Assembly: GCA_902778535.1 (NCBI GenBank) | Contig: CACYYG010000015.1 | Span: 49,489 to 113,488 of the forward strand | Source: an uncultured Prevotellaceae bacterium | GTDB lineage: Bacteria; Bacteroidota; Bacteroidia; Bacteroidales; Bacteroidaceae | Length of the DNA: 64,000 nucleotides | Reading direction: 5' to 3' | Part shown: in pieces, positions 8,358 to 16,095 of the stretch | Layout: the number at the start of each line of letters is the position of its first letter | Position numbering within the stretch: position 1 is the stretch's first letter | Position numbers and translations under genes: made by a program | Notes under the pieces: generated by a model | The model's input: the letters and a program-made list of their open reading frames with translations, nothing else | The model's database searches: none | Told to the model about the DNA's origin: nothing

Positions 8358-8411
8358 CACCCGCTTTAACGCTCGTCGTTCATTTCTTTGTTGAACATTA
8401 GCTTAATGCAA

Positions 8412-8483
8412 GGTCCCTTCGTCTATCGGTTAGGACGAGAGATTTTCATTCTCTAAAGAGGAGTTCGACTCTCCTAGGGACTA
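8412..8483 (+). tRNA. tRNA-Glu (anticodon TTC)
   Basis: A 72-nt cloverleaf: acceptor GGTCCCT (8412-8418) pairing with AGGGACT, with G1-U72 as a wobble; T8 C9; D arm; anticodon stem AGAGA/TCTCT around TTTTCAT, giving anticodon TTC; T stem AGGAG/CTCCT with loop TTCGACT. Discriminator base A; CCA is not encoded. Confidence 0.97.
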
Positions 8484-8650
8484 CAAAAAAGTAAGTTCGC
8501 CATCTGCGCAGCGATGCGCTACCTGTTACGGAAACGCAGGGAAAGGGTGACGATGAGTTCTTTCGGGAACTTGCCCAGGGCGGTTGTTGAGACGCAAGAC
8601 CCACAGGCCTTATTCAAAAATTACAAATTTTAAAATTAAAAATTAAAAAA
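8484..8650 (+). ncRNA. Candidate structured leader between tRNA-Glu and rpsT
   Basis: 167 nt without a gene or a separate obvious promoter. It has a GCGCA/TGCGC hairpin with a GCGA tetraloop (about 8507-8520), an AGTTC/GAACT hairpin around a TTTCGG loop (about 8555-8572), and further GC-rich segments, then an AT-rich run up to the rpsT start. Ribosomal-protein leaders often fold this way for autoregulation. I cannot match it to a named RNA family; it could also just be the tRNA-processing spacer. Confidence 0.4.
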
Positions 8651-8905
8651 ATGGCAAACCACAAATCCTCTCTGAAGAGAATCCGCCAGGACAAAGTTAG
8701 GGCACTCCACAACAAGTATTATGCAAAGACCATGCGTAACGCAGTGCGCAAGCTGCGTGCCATGACAAACAAGGAAGAGGCTGAGGCTCTCTACCCGAAG
8801 GTGCAGAAGATGCTTGACAAGCTGGCAAAGACAAACATCATCCACAAGAACAAGGCTGCAAACCTGAAGTCTGGACTCGTGGCACATATTAACAAGCTGG
8901 GCTAA
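8651..8905 (+). CDS. rpsT: 30S ribosomal protein S20
   Basis: 84 residues, the usual size. Lys/Arg-rich helical protein with the family start [21 protein letters not shown] and the helix [30 protein letters not shown] (given here as family regions), binding 16S rRNA in the small subunit. It lies behind tRNA-Glu and is probably transcribed from the same promoter, ending at the terminator at 8927-8967. Confidence 0.97.
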   Translation: MANHKSSLKRIRQDKVRALHNKYYAKTMRNAVRKLRAMTNKEEAEALYPKVQKMLDKLAKTNIIHKNKAANLKSGLVAHINKLG

Positions 8906-8926
8906 ACGCCAGCAAGCCGCAAAGGC

Positions 8927-8967
8927 AAGAGCCGCACGCAGAGAAATCTCCGCGTGCGGCTCTTTTC
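8927..8967 (+). terminator. Intrinsic terminator after rpsT
   Basis: Perfect 13-bp stem AAGAGCCGCACGC (8927-8939) with GCGTGCGGCTCTT (8952-8964), followed by a short T run. Confidence 0.85.
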
Positions 8968-9006
8968 TTGATGACGTGTTTCGTGTGATTGGTGCTCGTC
9001 AGTGGC

Positions 9007-9453
9007 TTAGCGTCGCTGGCGGAAGAACTCCTGCATCAGTTCGCGGCACTCTTCCTCGAGCACGCCGCCGTTGACGATCGCCTTTGGATGCAGGGCGCTG
9101 GGAGCAAATGTAAGGAAACCGCGCTTCTCGTCGCGACAGCCGTAAACGATGTTGGGCACTTGCGCCCAGCCCAAAGCTCCTGCGCACATTACGCAAGGCT
9201 CGACGGTAACATAAAGCGTGCATTGTGGCAGATATTTTCCGCCCAACTCATTCGTGGCGATGGTGATGGCTTGCATCTCAGCGTGTGCCGTGGGGTCGGT
9301 CAGGGTTTCAGTGAGATTGTGGGCACGCGCTACGACACGGTCTTGGCACACGACGACGGCGCCGATGGGCACTTCGCCCTTGACTAAGGCCTTTTTTGCC
9401 TCGTCGAGGGCCATCCGCATGTATTTCTCGTGGTTGGAAGTGGAATTCATCAT
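9007..9453 (-). CDS. tadA: tRNA adenosine deaminase-type nucleoside deaminase
   Basis: 148 residues of the zinc-dependent cytidine/deoxycytidylate deaminase fold. His57-Ala-Glu59 and Pro86-Cys87-x-x-Cys90 form the zinc site and proton shuttle. The context GEVPIGAVVV near the N-terminus and length fit TadA, which converts A34 to inosine in tRNA-Arg; guanine deaminase is the main alternative. It lies 7 nt after recO, as the last gene of an ompP1-recO-tadA run. Confidence 0.85.
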   Translation of the reverse strand: MMNSTSNHEKYMRMALDEAKKALVKGEVPIGAVVVCQDRVVARAHNLTETLTDPTAHAEMQAITIATNELGGKYLPQCTLYVTVEPCVMCAGALGWAQVPNIVYGCRDEKRGFLTFAPSALHPKAIVNGGVLEEECRELMQEFFRQRR

Positions 9454-9460
9454 ATTTTTT

Positions 9461-10180
9461 TTATTGATAGAGTTCTTGCAGCACGCTGAGCGAGCGCAAG
9501 GCAGGAAAACTGGGCAGATGCAGGCGGTAGTAAAGCAGCAGCAGCTCGAGTATGCGATTGCGCTCCGTGCGGCTGAGTCGGAAGAGATGCATCGTGGGGT
9601 AGTCCATGCGCATGAGCAGGCGTATGCGGCTGGCTTCCTGCGGCATCAGGAAGTCGGAATGTAGCGGCGGAGTGGCGCAGAACGTGGCGCCGCGCAGGTC
9701 GAAGTAGTCGTTTTCCTCCTCTAAGTTAGGGTAGAAACCGAGGAAGCGGCTTAGACGCATAAGGAACACGAGGTGGAAGTTGGCAAAGTTCTTCTCAGCT
9801 CCGTCGAGCCACTCAATACTGTTGCGCACGTAGTTAAACAGTGGCGCGTCGTGTTGCTCATCTCTCAAGGCATGATACAAAAACTCCGCCACGAAGAGCC
9901 CGATGGTGAGCTTCTTCGCGTCGGAGTAAAGTGAGGGCAGCGGAGTGAGCAGCGATGCGTCGCGCAGTTTCTGTAGCTGTTGCAGGGGTCGCACGTCGCA
10001 CTCGATGCTGAGCAGCGTCAGCGGCTGCAGATACTGTTTCTTGATTTTTGAGCGTTCCGAGCGTGGCGCAGGCACAATGAACGACAGCCGCCCATGCTCA
10101 CGGGTGTACATGTCGGTGATAATACGTCCTTCGCCGTATTTCAGCGAATGTAGCACGATGGCCTCGCTCTTCGTCAGCAT
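9461..10180 (-). CDS. recO: DNA repair protein RecO
   Basis: 239 residues. N-terminal OB-fold (SEAIVLHSLKYGEGRIITDMYTREHG), then an all-helical C-terminal part, as in the Bacteroidales RecO form. With RecR it loads RecA onto single-stranded DNA in RecF-pathway recombination. Its ATG overlaps the stop of the upstream barrel gene by one base (TGATG), so translation is probably coupled. Confidence 0.9.
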   Translation of the reverse strand: MLTKSEAIVLHSLKYGEGRIITDMYTREHGRLSFIVPAPRSERSKIKKQYLQPLTLLSIECDVRPLQQLQKLRDASLLTPLPSLYSDAKKLTIGLFVAEFLYHALRDEQHDAPLFNYVRNSIEWLDGAEKNFANFHLVFLMRLSRFLGFYPNLEEENDYFDLRGATFCATPPLHSDFLMPQEASRIRLLMRMDYPTMHLFRLSRTERNRILELLLLYYRLHLPSFPALRSLSVLQELYQ

Positions 10181-11772
10181 CAGAGAGTGATGTCACAGCC
10201 GATGCCGAGCACGCGGTTGGTGCGGGTGAAGCTGTCGTTCATGCCTGCCGAGGGATAGTCGGTGCGGTCGTAGTTGCCGTATTCCGTCTGGAAGAAGGCA
10301 GCCTTCAGCTTGACGACTTCGCTCAGTCTGTAGTTCATGCCGAAGCCGATGCTGTAGCTGTTCACCACAAACGACATGTCGTTGATGTACTCGTCGGTGT
10401 TGCCGTAGCGAGTAATCTGTCCGCCGGCCGAGATGGTCACGCGGTCGTTGATGTCCCACTCGGCACCGGCCAGCAACTCGTAGCTGTTATGGTCGAGTTT
10501 CTTCTGTGAGGCATCATACCAGTCGGCCTGCTTGTCGAAGAAATAGTGGGCGCCAAGGTTCAGACGCACTGCCTCGATGGGTGAATACTGTGCACCGAGG
10601 GTGAGCAGGGCAGGTTGGTCTTCGTTCACTTTCTCGCCGTCGCGGAACTTGTTCACGGCCTCAATCTCGCCTGCTTCAAAGAGTGTCGACTCGTTCTTCA
10701 TGCGCATCTGGGTCTTGAACTCATATTTTGCGGCGAAGTTGAACTTGTCGTTCAGGCGATAGTCGATGCCGATGACGGGAGCCACGCCCAGGCCGGTCTG
10801 GTTACACATCAGGTTGACGCCCTGCGAATATTGTGCCAGGGCTGCCATCGAGCGCTTCGACTCGTCGCTCGTCAGCTGTGTGAGTCCGGCTTTCAGCTGC
10901 TGCATCTCGGGCGTCATCATGTTTTCGGGCACATTGTTCAGGATGGGCAGCACCTCGCTGGCGCGCTGAGCCAGCTCCATCGACTGCACGCCCACTTCTT
11001 TCAGCTTTGAGGCAAAGTCGACGAAGCTGCCGTCGGCCTGGTAAACGTTGATGTTGCTGATGCGTGCCCTGTAGGTGGCATCGCCGTAGAGCAGGCGCAG
11101 GCCGCCATAGACCGACACCTTCTCGTTCAGCTTGTAGGCCGTTCCCAGCTGCAGGCCGAAGTAATACTGCCTGCCTTCCATGAAGCTGTTCATGTCGTAG
11201 CCGTGAGTATTGTTGAGGGAAATGACTCCCGTGGGAGCCTGACGGCCGGCCATCTGATAGATGAGGGGCGAATAGGCATTGAGAGCGTTGGCCAGCTGGT
11301 CCATGCTCATAAACGTGCCGGCAATTGTTCCCACCACGCGCTCAAACGAGCCCAGACCGTTGTCGTAGGTGCACTTGCCGCCGCCGCCGGGCACCGAGAA
11401 GTTCAGCTGCATGCTCCAGTCACCCTTGTTCCAGGCTGCCTGTATGGAGGGGATGATGGGCGCGTCGGCCACTCCCTCAAAGGTCTTGGTTGTATTCTTG
11501 TTGTTCTTGAGACCCAATGCGAATACCTGGTCGGTCGACGTAATGGTGCGCGTCTGGTGAGCATACTGCCAGTTCAGGCCCAAGTGGAAGCCTTCAGGCA
11601 TGAATACCACGCCGGCAGGGTTGCTGTACACGCCGTCAAGGCCGATGGCTGCATCGCGTGCGGGGTTACGAAGAAAATCAATGCTTTGGTTTGTGTTAGT
11701 GAGAATGCCGCCGGCGTTTGCCGTGGTGGCTGCTGCCAGCAGAAGGCTGGTCAGAATCTTTTTTGTTTTCAT
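10180..11772 (-). CDS. OmpP1/FadL/TodX-type outer-membrane transporter
   Basis: 530 residues with a signal peptide (1-20, ending TANA). The mature N-terminus (GGILTNTNQSIDFLRNPARDAA, followed by GVYSNPAGVVFMPEG) is the plug-forming start of the FadL family, and the rest is alternating beta strands ending at an aromatic-poor ...GCDITL. FadL proteins let long-chain fatty acids or other hydrophobic molecules cross the outer membrane. First gene of a run with recO and tadA, an arrangement with no obvious functional link. Confidence 0.9.
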   Translation of the reverse strand: MKTKKILTSLLLAAATTANAGGILTNTNQSIDFLRNPARDAAIGLDGVYSNPAGVVFMPEGFHLGLNWQYAHQTRTITSTDQVFALGLKNNKNTTKTFEGVADAPIIPSIQAAWNKGDWSMQLNFSVPGGGGKCTYDNGLGSFERVVGTIAGTFMSMDQLANALNAYSPLIYQMAGRQAPTGVISLNNTHGYDMNSFMEGRQYYFGLQLGTAYKLNEKVSVYGGLRLLYGDATYRARISNINVYQADGSFVDFASKLKEVGVQSMELAQRASEVLPILNNVPENMMTPEMQQLKAGLTQLTSDESKRSMAALAQYSQGVNLMCNQTGLGVAPVIGIDYRLNDKFNFAAKYEFKTQMRMKNESTLFEAGEIEAVNKFRDGEKVNEDQPALLTLGAQYSPIEAVRLNLGAHYFFDKQADWYDASQKKLDHNSYELLAGAEWDINDRVTISAGGQITRYGNTDEYINDMSFVVNSYSIGFGMNYRLSEVVKLKAAFFQTEYGNYDRTDYPSAGMNDSFTRTNRVLGIGCDITL

Positions 11773-11804
11773 ACCTTAAAACAATACTTATTGAAAAACG
11801 GCTG

Positions 11805-11812
11805 CAAAGGTA
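11805..11812 (-). promoter_or_regulatory. -7 box for the OmpP1/FadL gene
   Basis: On the minus strand TACCTTTG, 33 nt before the start at 11772. No clear upstream TTG at the ideal spacing. Confidence 0.5.
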
Positions 11813-11959
11813 AGCACTATTTTCGAAAGCTTGTTCGTTGTGTGCCTGCACTTAAGGATTATTAACAAAAAACTTGCGCATTTCTGCACAAATCGTGCAG
11901 TTTGCGCAAAAAATCATTGCACAACGAGGCGTAAAGTGTGCATTGAACATGAAGAAAAT

Positions 11960-11993
11960 ATTGTTCAGGCCACCAATTGGCGACCTGAACAAT
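11960..11993 (-). terminator. Terminator after kduD
   Basis: 10-bp perfect stem ATTGTTCAGG/CCTGAACAAT (11960-11969 with 11984-11993), followed on the minus strand by TATTTTCTTC. It begins 12 nt past the kduD stop. Confidence 0.7.
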
Positions 11994-12004
11994 AGGCAGT
12001 TGTT

Positions 12005-12808
12005 TTACTTCGGCTGCTTGCCGATGTAGGCGAGGATGCCGCCGTCGACGTACAGCACGTGGCCGTTGACGGCGTCAGAGGCGTGCGAGGCGAGGAACAC
12101 GGCGGGACCGCCCAGCTCCGACGGGTCGAGCCAGCGTCCTGCAGGTGTCTTGGCGCAGATGAACAAGTCGAAGGGATGGCGGCTGCCGTCGGGCTGGCGC
12201 TCGCGCAGCGGTGCGGTCTGCGGTGTGGCGATGTAGCCCGGGCCGATGCCGTTGCACTGGATGTTGTACTCGCCATACTCTGAGCAGATGTTGCGGGTGA
12301 GCATCTTCAGACCGCCCTTGGCGGCTGCGTAGGCGCTGACGGTCTCGCGGCCCAGCTCGCTCATCATCGAGCAGATGTTGATGATCTTGCCCTCGCGACG
12401 CTCCATCATCTCAGGGATGACGGCTGAGGAGCAGATGAACGGACCCACGAGGTCGATGTCGATGACCTGCTGGAACTCGGCGCGCTTCATCTCGTGCATG
12501 GGGATGCGCTTGATGATGCCGGCGTTGTTCACCAGAATGTCAATCTGGCCCACCTCTTTGTGAATGGTCTCCACGAGTGCCTTCACGTCGTCTTCCTTTG
12601 TGACGTCGCACACATATCCTTTCACGTTCTCAATGCCGGCCTCCTTGTAGTTGTCCAGTCCGCGCTGCAGGGCAGCCTCGTTGATGTCGTTGAAGATGAT
12701 GTTCTTTGCACCGGCGGCCACAAAGGCCTTGGCGATGTTGAATCCGATACCGTAAGAAGCGCCGGTTATCCAGGCGTTCTTACCCTCTAATGAAAATAAA
12801 TTTGCCAT
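12005..12808 (-). CDS. kduD: SDR oxidoreductase, 2-dehydro-3-deoxy-D-gluconate 5-dehydrogenase type
   Basis: 267 residues of the classical short-chain dehydrogenase fold. Nucleotide-binding T-G-A-S-Y-G-I-G at 15-22, NNAG at 94-97, catalytic Tyr160-x-x-x-Lys164 with Ser near 147. In hexuronate degradation KduD reduces 2,5-diketo-3-deoxygluconate to KDG. The assignment rests on the neighbour kduI, which makes its substrate; on sequence alone gluconate 5-dehydrogenase would fit equally well. A 305-nt gap filled by an inverted-repeat element separates it from kduI. Confidence 0.82.
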   Translation of the reverse strand: MANLFSLEGKNAWITGASYGIGFNIAKAFVAAGAKNIIFNDINEAALQRGLDNYKEAGIENVKGYVCDVTKEDDVKALVETIHKEVGQIDILVNNAGIIKRIPMHEMKRAEFQQVIDIDLVGPFICSSAVIPEMMERREGKIINICSMMSELGRETVSAYAAAKGGLKMLTRNICSEYGEYNIQCNGIGPGYIATPQTAPLRERQPDGSRHPFDLFICAKTPAGRWLDPSELGGPAVFLASHASDAVNGHVLYVDGGILAYIGKQPK

Positions 12809-12863
12809 TTTTTTGTTTTACGTTAATGATTATTTGAGTGAAACTTGATTTTTCTTTTTTTTT

Positions 12864-13103
12864 GTCTGCGACGCAACACGAATGACCATGAATGACCATG
12901 AATGATTCATAAATAAATATTTCTTATTCTATAATGTCTTCTTCTATGTCCCATTCTACATTATTATTCACAATATCCAAATTCCTGTCAAGAAGTACAC
13001 ATTCGTTGGTCTCTTTTATGTAGCCGTATCTCTCGCCTTGTAGCTTTTATATATTTATGAATCATTCATGGTTATTCATGGTCATTCGTGTAGCGCCGCA
13101 GGC
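12864..13103. repeat. 240-bp inverted-repeat element inside the kdu pair (MITE-like)
   Basis: Arms 12864-12920 and 13047-13103 are 57-nt reverse complements with about six mismatches. They contain repeated GAATGACCAT units. The ~126-bp centre has a minus-strand frame open for 40 codons between two in-frame stops (13047-13049 and 12924-12926) with no start and an acidic end (WDIEEDIIE), which may be a coding relic. No transposase is present. It occupies most of the kduI-kduD gap. Confidence 0.8.
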
Positions 13104-13113
13104 AATAATTATC

Positions 13114-13956
13114 CTATTTCAGTTCCTTTATGTCATAAAAGTCTTGGTCGCTATAATCAAGGTTTTCACCGGCCATGCCCCAGATAAACGTGTAGTTGTG
13201 CGTGGCAGCGGCGCTGTGGATGCTCCATTCGGGTGAAAGGACGGCTTGGCCGTTGTGCAGCCAGAGGTGGCGCGTCTCCTGCGGCTCGCCCATGAAGTGG
13301 CAGACGGCTTGGTCGCTGGGCAGCTCGAAGTAGAAGTAAGCCTCCATGCGGCGGCTGTGCGTGTGGGCAGGCATCGTGTTCCAGACGGAGCCGGGCGCCA
13401 GCTCGGTCATGCCCATCTGCAACTGACACGTCGGCAGCACCTGGTTGACCAGCATCTTGTTGATGTTGCGCTCATTCGACATTTCCAACGAGCCCATGTG
13501 GGCCACCACGGCGTCTGCCTTCGTCACCTTGCGGCAGGGGTAGGCGGTGTGGGCCGTGGCCGAGTTGAAATAGAACTTCGCCGGCTTCGCGGCGTCGGCT
13601 GAAGCGAAGCGCACCTCGCGGTCGCCGCGGCCTATGTAGAGTGCCTCCTTATAGCCGAGCTCGAACACCTCGTCGCCCACGACGACACGCCCCTGGCCGC
13701 CCACGTTATAAATGCCCACCTCGCGGCGAGTGGTGAAGAACGGCGCCTTCAGAGGGTCGATGGCTTCTAACGTCAGCTCCTCGCCGACGGGCATGGCGCC
13801 GCCGACAATCATGCGGTCGTACATCGAGTAGACCATGTTCACCTCGTCATTGGCAAAGAGTCTATCTATCAGGAAGTCACTGCGCAGACGCGCTGTGTCG
13901 TAGTGCTTTGCATCCTCAGGGTTAGCCGCATAGCGCAGCTCATAGTTTGTCGTCAT
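13114..13956 (-). CDS. kduI: 5-dehydro-4-deoxy-D-glucuronate isomerase
   Basis: 280 residues, the normal length. KduI isomerises 4-deoxy-5-keto-uronate, released from pectin or other uronate polysaccharides by lyases, to 2,5-diketo-3-deoxygluconate for KduD. Cupin-type metal ligands sit in the segment MPAHTHSRRMEAYFYF near residue 195-210, with later HLWLHNGQAVLSPEWSIHSAA. Start ATG at 13954-13956 with the -7 box 28 nt upstream. With pectinesterase (37319) and GH28 (59364) it indicates pectin use, though those genes are unlinked. Confidence 0.95.
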   Translation of the reverse strand: MTTNYELRYAANPEDAKHYDTARLRSDFLIDRLFANDEVNMVYSMYDRMIVGGAMPVGEELTLEAIDPLKAPFFTTRREVGIYNVGGQGRVVVGDEVFELGYKEALYIGRGDREVRFASADAAKPAKFYFNSATAHTAYPCRKVTKADAVVAHMGSLEMSNERNINKMLVNQVLPTCQLQMGMTELAPGSVWNTMPAHTHSRRMEAYFYFELPSDQAVCHFMGEPQETRHLWLHNGQAVLSPEWSIHSAAATHNYTFIWGMAGENLDYSDQDFYDIKELK

Positions 13957-13983
13957 GGTTAGCTACTTTTGATTTGTTGAGCG

Positions 13984-13991
13984 CAAAATTA
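13984..13991 (-). promoter_or_regulatory. -7 box for kduI
   Basis: On the minus strand TAATTTTG, 28 nt before the kduI start. Confidence 0.5.
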
Positions 13992-14057
13992 CAAAAAAAA
14001 ACCGTATTATTGACGGATAATGTTCTAAAAAAACAAAAAAGGCAAAAGTTTATTTTT

Positions 14058-14140
14058 GTAACCACGTGGGTTACTAACAGTAACCCGCGTGGTTACTGAC
14101 AGTAACCCACGTGGTTACTGTTAGTAACCCTCGATGTTAC
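14058..14140. repeat. Tandem array of four 17-bp palindromes at exactly 22-bp spacing
   Basis: Four units of the form GTAACC-n5-GGTTAC start at 14058, 14080, 14102 and 14124; the last has GTAACCCTCGATGTTAC. Each is followed by a 5-bp spacer such as TAACA or TGACA. It sits between the vanZ stop and the kduI promoter. The same kind of array, also with four units and 22-bp period, lies at 32054-32136. Confidence 0.9.
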
Positions 14141-14177
14141 CGAGGGTTTCGAAACATCTCTGCATTTCCGGCCATTA

Positions 14178-14579
14178 TTATTGCTTGCGGAGCATCTTCA
14201 GCTTCCAGATGAGCAGGCCCATGCCGACAGCCAGCGTGACGCCCGTACTGTTGGCGAGGAAGTCGAGCCATTCGCCTGAACGGTTGGTAGTGCAATACTT
14301 CTGCATCAGTTCCAGGAGACCGCTCATCAGTATGGGACCGAGCCATGCCAAAAGGAAGAGCTTCCAGAAATGCAGGCGGTCGTGGCAGCGCAGGTATTCA
14401 ATCCACATCACCGTGCAGGTGCCGCCATACATCACAAAGTGCGTCCATTTGTCGATGAACGGCACGTCGTTTAACCGTGTCTTGGGCACGATGATGAAGA
14501 GTGAGAGATACCACACCAGTGCTAAGCAGATGAGTGTCAGCGGGTAGTGCTTGAACAGGCGTTTTATACGGTTTTTCAT
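14178..14579 (-). CDS. VanZ family membrane protein
   Basis: 133 residues from the ATG at 14579 (MKNRIKRLFKHYP); an upstream start at 14627 has no ribosome-site support. Four hydrophobic segments (about 12-30, 42-60, 70-88, 108-128) and the conserved patterns DKWTHFVMYGGT and SGEWLDFLANSTG are those of VanZ-like proteins. Function is poorly defined; the founding member affects teicoplanin resistance, but most members are housekeeping membrane proteins. Divergent from the NSS transporter gene. Confidence 0.85.
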   Translation of the reverse strand: MKNRIKRLFKHYPLTLICLALVWYLSLFIIVPKTRLNDVPFIDKWTHFVMYGGTCTVMWIEYLRCHDRLHFWKLFLLAWLGPILMSGLLELMQKYCTTNRSGEWLDFLANSTGVTLAVGMGLLIWKLKMLRKQ

Positions 14580-14656
14580 GGAATTAACGCGATATTGCAG
14601 GAGTCTGTAACTTAATATGACACGCAATTGGTAACGCTTCTACTGAAATTTGGCTG

Positions 14657-14664
14657 CAAAAGTA
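14657..14664 (-). promoter_or_regulatory. -7 box for vanZ
   Basis: On the minus strand TACTTTTG, 78 nt before the vanZ start. Divergent from the box at 14707-14714. Confidence 0.5.
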
Positions 14665-14706
14665 CAAAAATCCTTTCAAAATGGTGCTGAAAAGAAGAAA
14701 AAGTTG

Positions 14707-14714
14707 TACTTTTG
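14707..14714 (+). promoter_or_regulatory. -7 box for the NSS transporter
   Basis: TACTTTTG, 17 nt before the ATG at 14731. It rules out the earlier in-frame start at 14650, which would lie upstream of the promoter. Confidence 0.6.
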
Positions 14715-14730
14715 CAACCGAAACAAAAGA

Positions 14731-16089
14731 ATGGCTATGGACAACAGGGCAAATTTCGGGAGCCGTCTGGGCATTGTCTTGGCCACTGCAGGTTCTGCCG
14801 TGGGCTTGGGCAACGTGTGGCGTTTCCCCACGATGACAGGCGAGAACGGCGGCGCTGCCTTCCTCCTTATATATATAATATGTGTCATCGTGCTCGGCAT
14901 TCCCTGTATGCTCAGCGAATTCATCATCGGTCGCAGGGCGCAGGCCAACGCTGCGCGTGCCTACTCCGCGCTGGCCAACGGCACGCCGTGGCGCTTCATC
15001 GGCTATTTCGGCGTGTTCACAGGCTTTCTCATCGTCAGCTATTACAGTGTTGTCTCGGGCTGGTGCCTGCAGTATGTCACCGCCTCGGTGGGCGACGGTC
15101 TCAGCGGCGATGCCAAGAGCGTGGCCGACTATTTCGATGCCTTCGTAAAGAATCCGTGGATGCCCGTGGTGTGGCTTGTCGTGTTCTTCGGCATTTCCCA
15201 TTTCGTCGTGTCGCGTGGCGTGGAGAAAGGCATCGAGCGTGCCTCTAAGCTGATGATGCCGCTGCTGTTCCTGCTCTTGGTGATCATAGCCGTGGCATCG
15301 TGCATGTTGCCCGGTGCTGCCCAGGGCGTTAAGTTCCTGTTCAGCCCCGACTTCTCGAAGGTTGACTCAGGCGTGTTCCTGGGTGCTTTGGGACAGGCGT
15401 TCTATTCGCTTTCCTTGGGCATGGGCTGCCTCTGCACCTACGCCAGCTACTTCAAGCGCGACACACACTTGGTGAAGTCGGCTACGCAGATTGTGACCAT
15501 CGACACGCTTATTGCCATCATGGCGGGCCTGATGATTTTCCCCGCCGTGTTCAGCGTGGGCGGCGACGTGGGGGTCGGTCCTTCACTGGTGTTCATCACC
15601 CTGCCCAACGTGTTCAACGAGGCTTTTGCCGGCGTGCCACTTGTGGGCCACGTCATGGCGCTGTTGTTCTATCTGCTGCTGTCGGTGGCTGCCCTGACGT
15701 CGCTCATCTCGCTGCACGAAGTGTGCACCGCCTTCATCCATGAAGAGTTTCATCAGTCGCGTCAGAAAGCGGCTACCATCGTTACTGTCGTGGGCAGCAT
15801 CCTCGGCATTTTCTGCTCGCTGTCGTTCTGTCATGCGGAATTGTCGCTCTTCGGACGCTCGCTCTTCGACCTCTTCGACTTCACCACAGGCCAGATATTC
15901 CTGCCCTTAGGAGGCTTCCTCACCAGTCTGTTCGTGGGCTGGTATGTGCCAAAGTATATTGTGCGCGAAGAGCTGACCAACCAGGGCACGCTGCGCGGAC
16001 GCTTCATCGGCGTCTATCTGTTCTGCGTGCGCTACGTCTGTCCCATCTGCATCTTGCTCATCTTCCTCCACCAGATGGAGATTATCTGA
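14731..16089 (+). CDS. Sodium-dependent NSS-family transporter
   Basis: 452 residues with about 11 to 12 membrane helices. The first helix carries the SLC6/LeuT signature: GIVLATAGSAVGLGNVWRFP, then GGAAFLLIY, with the unwound region that binds Na+ and substrate. Members import amino acids or amines with sodium. ATG at 14731 chosen because the -7 box ends at 14714; ATG at 14737 is an alternative. Next gene follows after 6 nt. Confidence 0.92.
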   Translation: MAMDNRANFGSRLGIVLATAGSAVGLGNVWRFPTMTGENGGAAFLLIYIICVIVLGIPCMLSEFIIGRRAQANAARAYSALANGTPWRFIGYFGVFTGFLIVSYYSVVSGWCLQYVTASVGDGLSGDAKSVADYFDAFVKNPWMPVVWLVVFFGISHFVVSRGVEKGIERASKLMMPLLFLLLVIIAVASCMLPGAAQGVKFLFSPDFSKVDSGVFLGALGQAFYSLSLGMGCLCTYASYFKRDTHLVKSATQIVTIDTLIAIMAGLMIFPAVFSVGGDVGVGPSLVFITLPNVFNEAFAGVPLVGHVMALLFYLLLSVAALTSLISLHEVCTAFIHEEFHQSRQKAATIVTVVGSILGIFCSLSFCHAELSLFGRSLFDLFDFTTGQIFLPLGGFLTSLFVGWYVPKYIVREELTNQGTLRGRFIGVYLFCVRYVCPICILLIFLHQMEII

Positions 16090-16095
16090 TTTACC

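Noticed and set aside
14058-14140. Possible CRISPR array (regular repeats)
   Set aside because: The 17-bp units are palindromes separated by only 5 bp; there are no unique spacers and no cas genes.
14650-14730. Earlier start for the NSS transporter
   Set aside because: It lies upstream of the -7 box at 14707-14714, so it would not be on the transcript.
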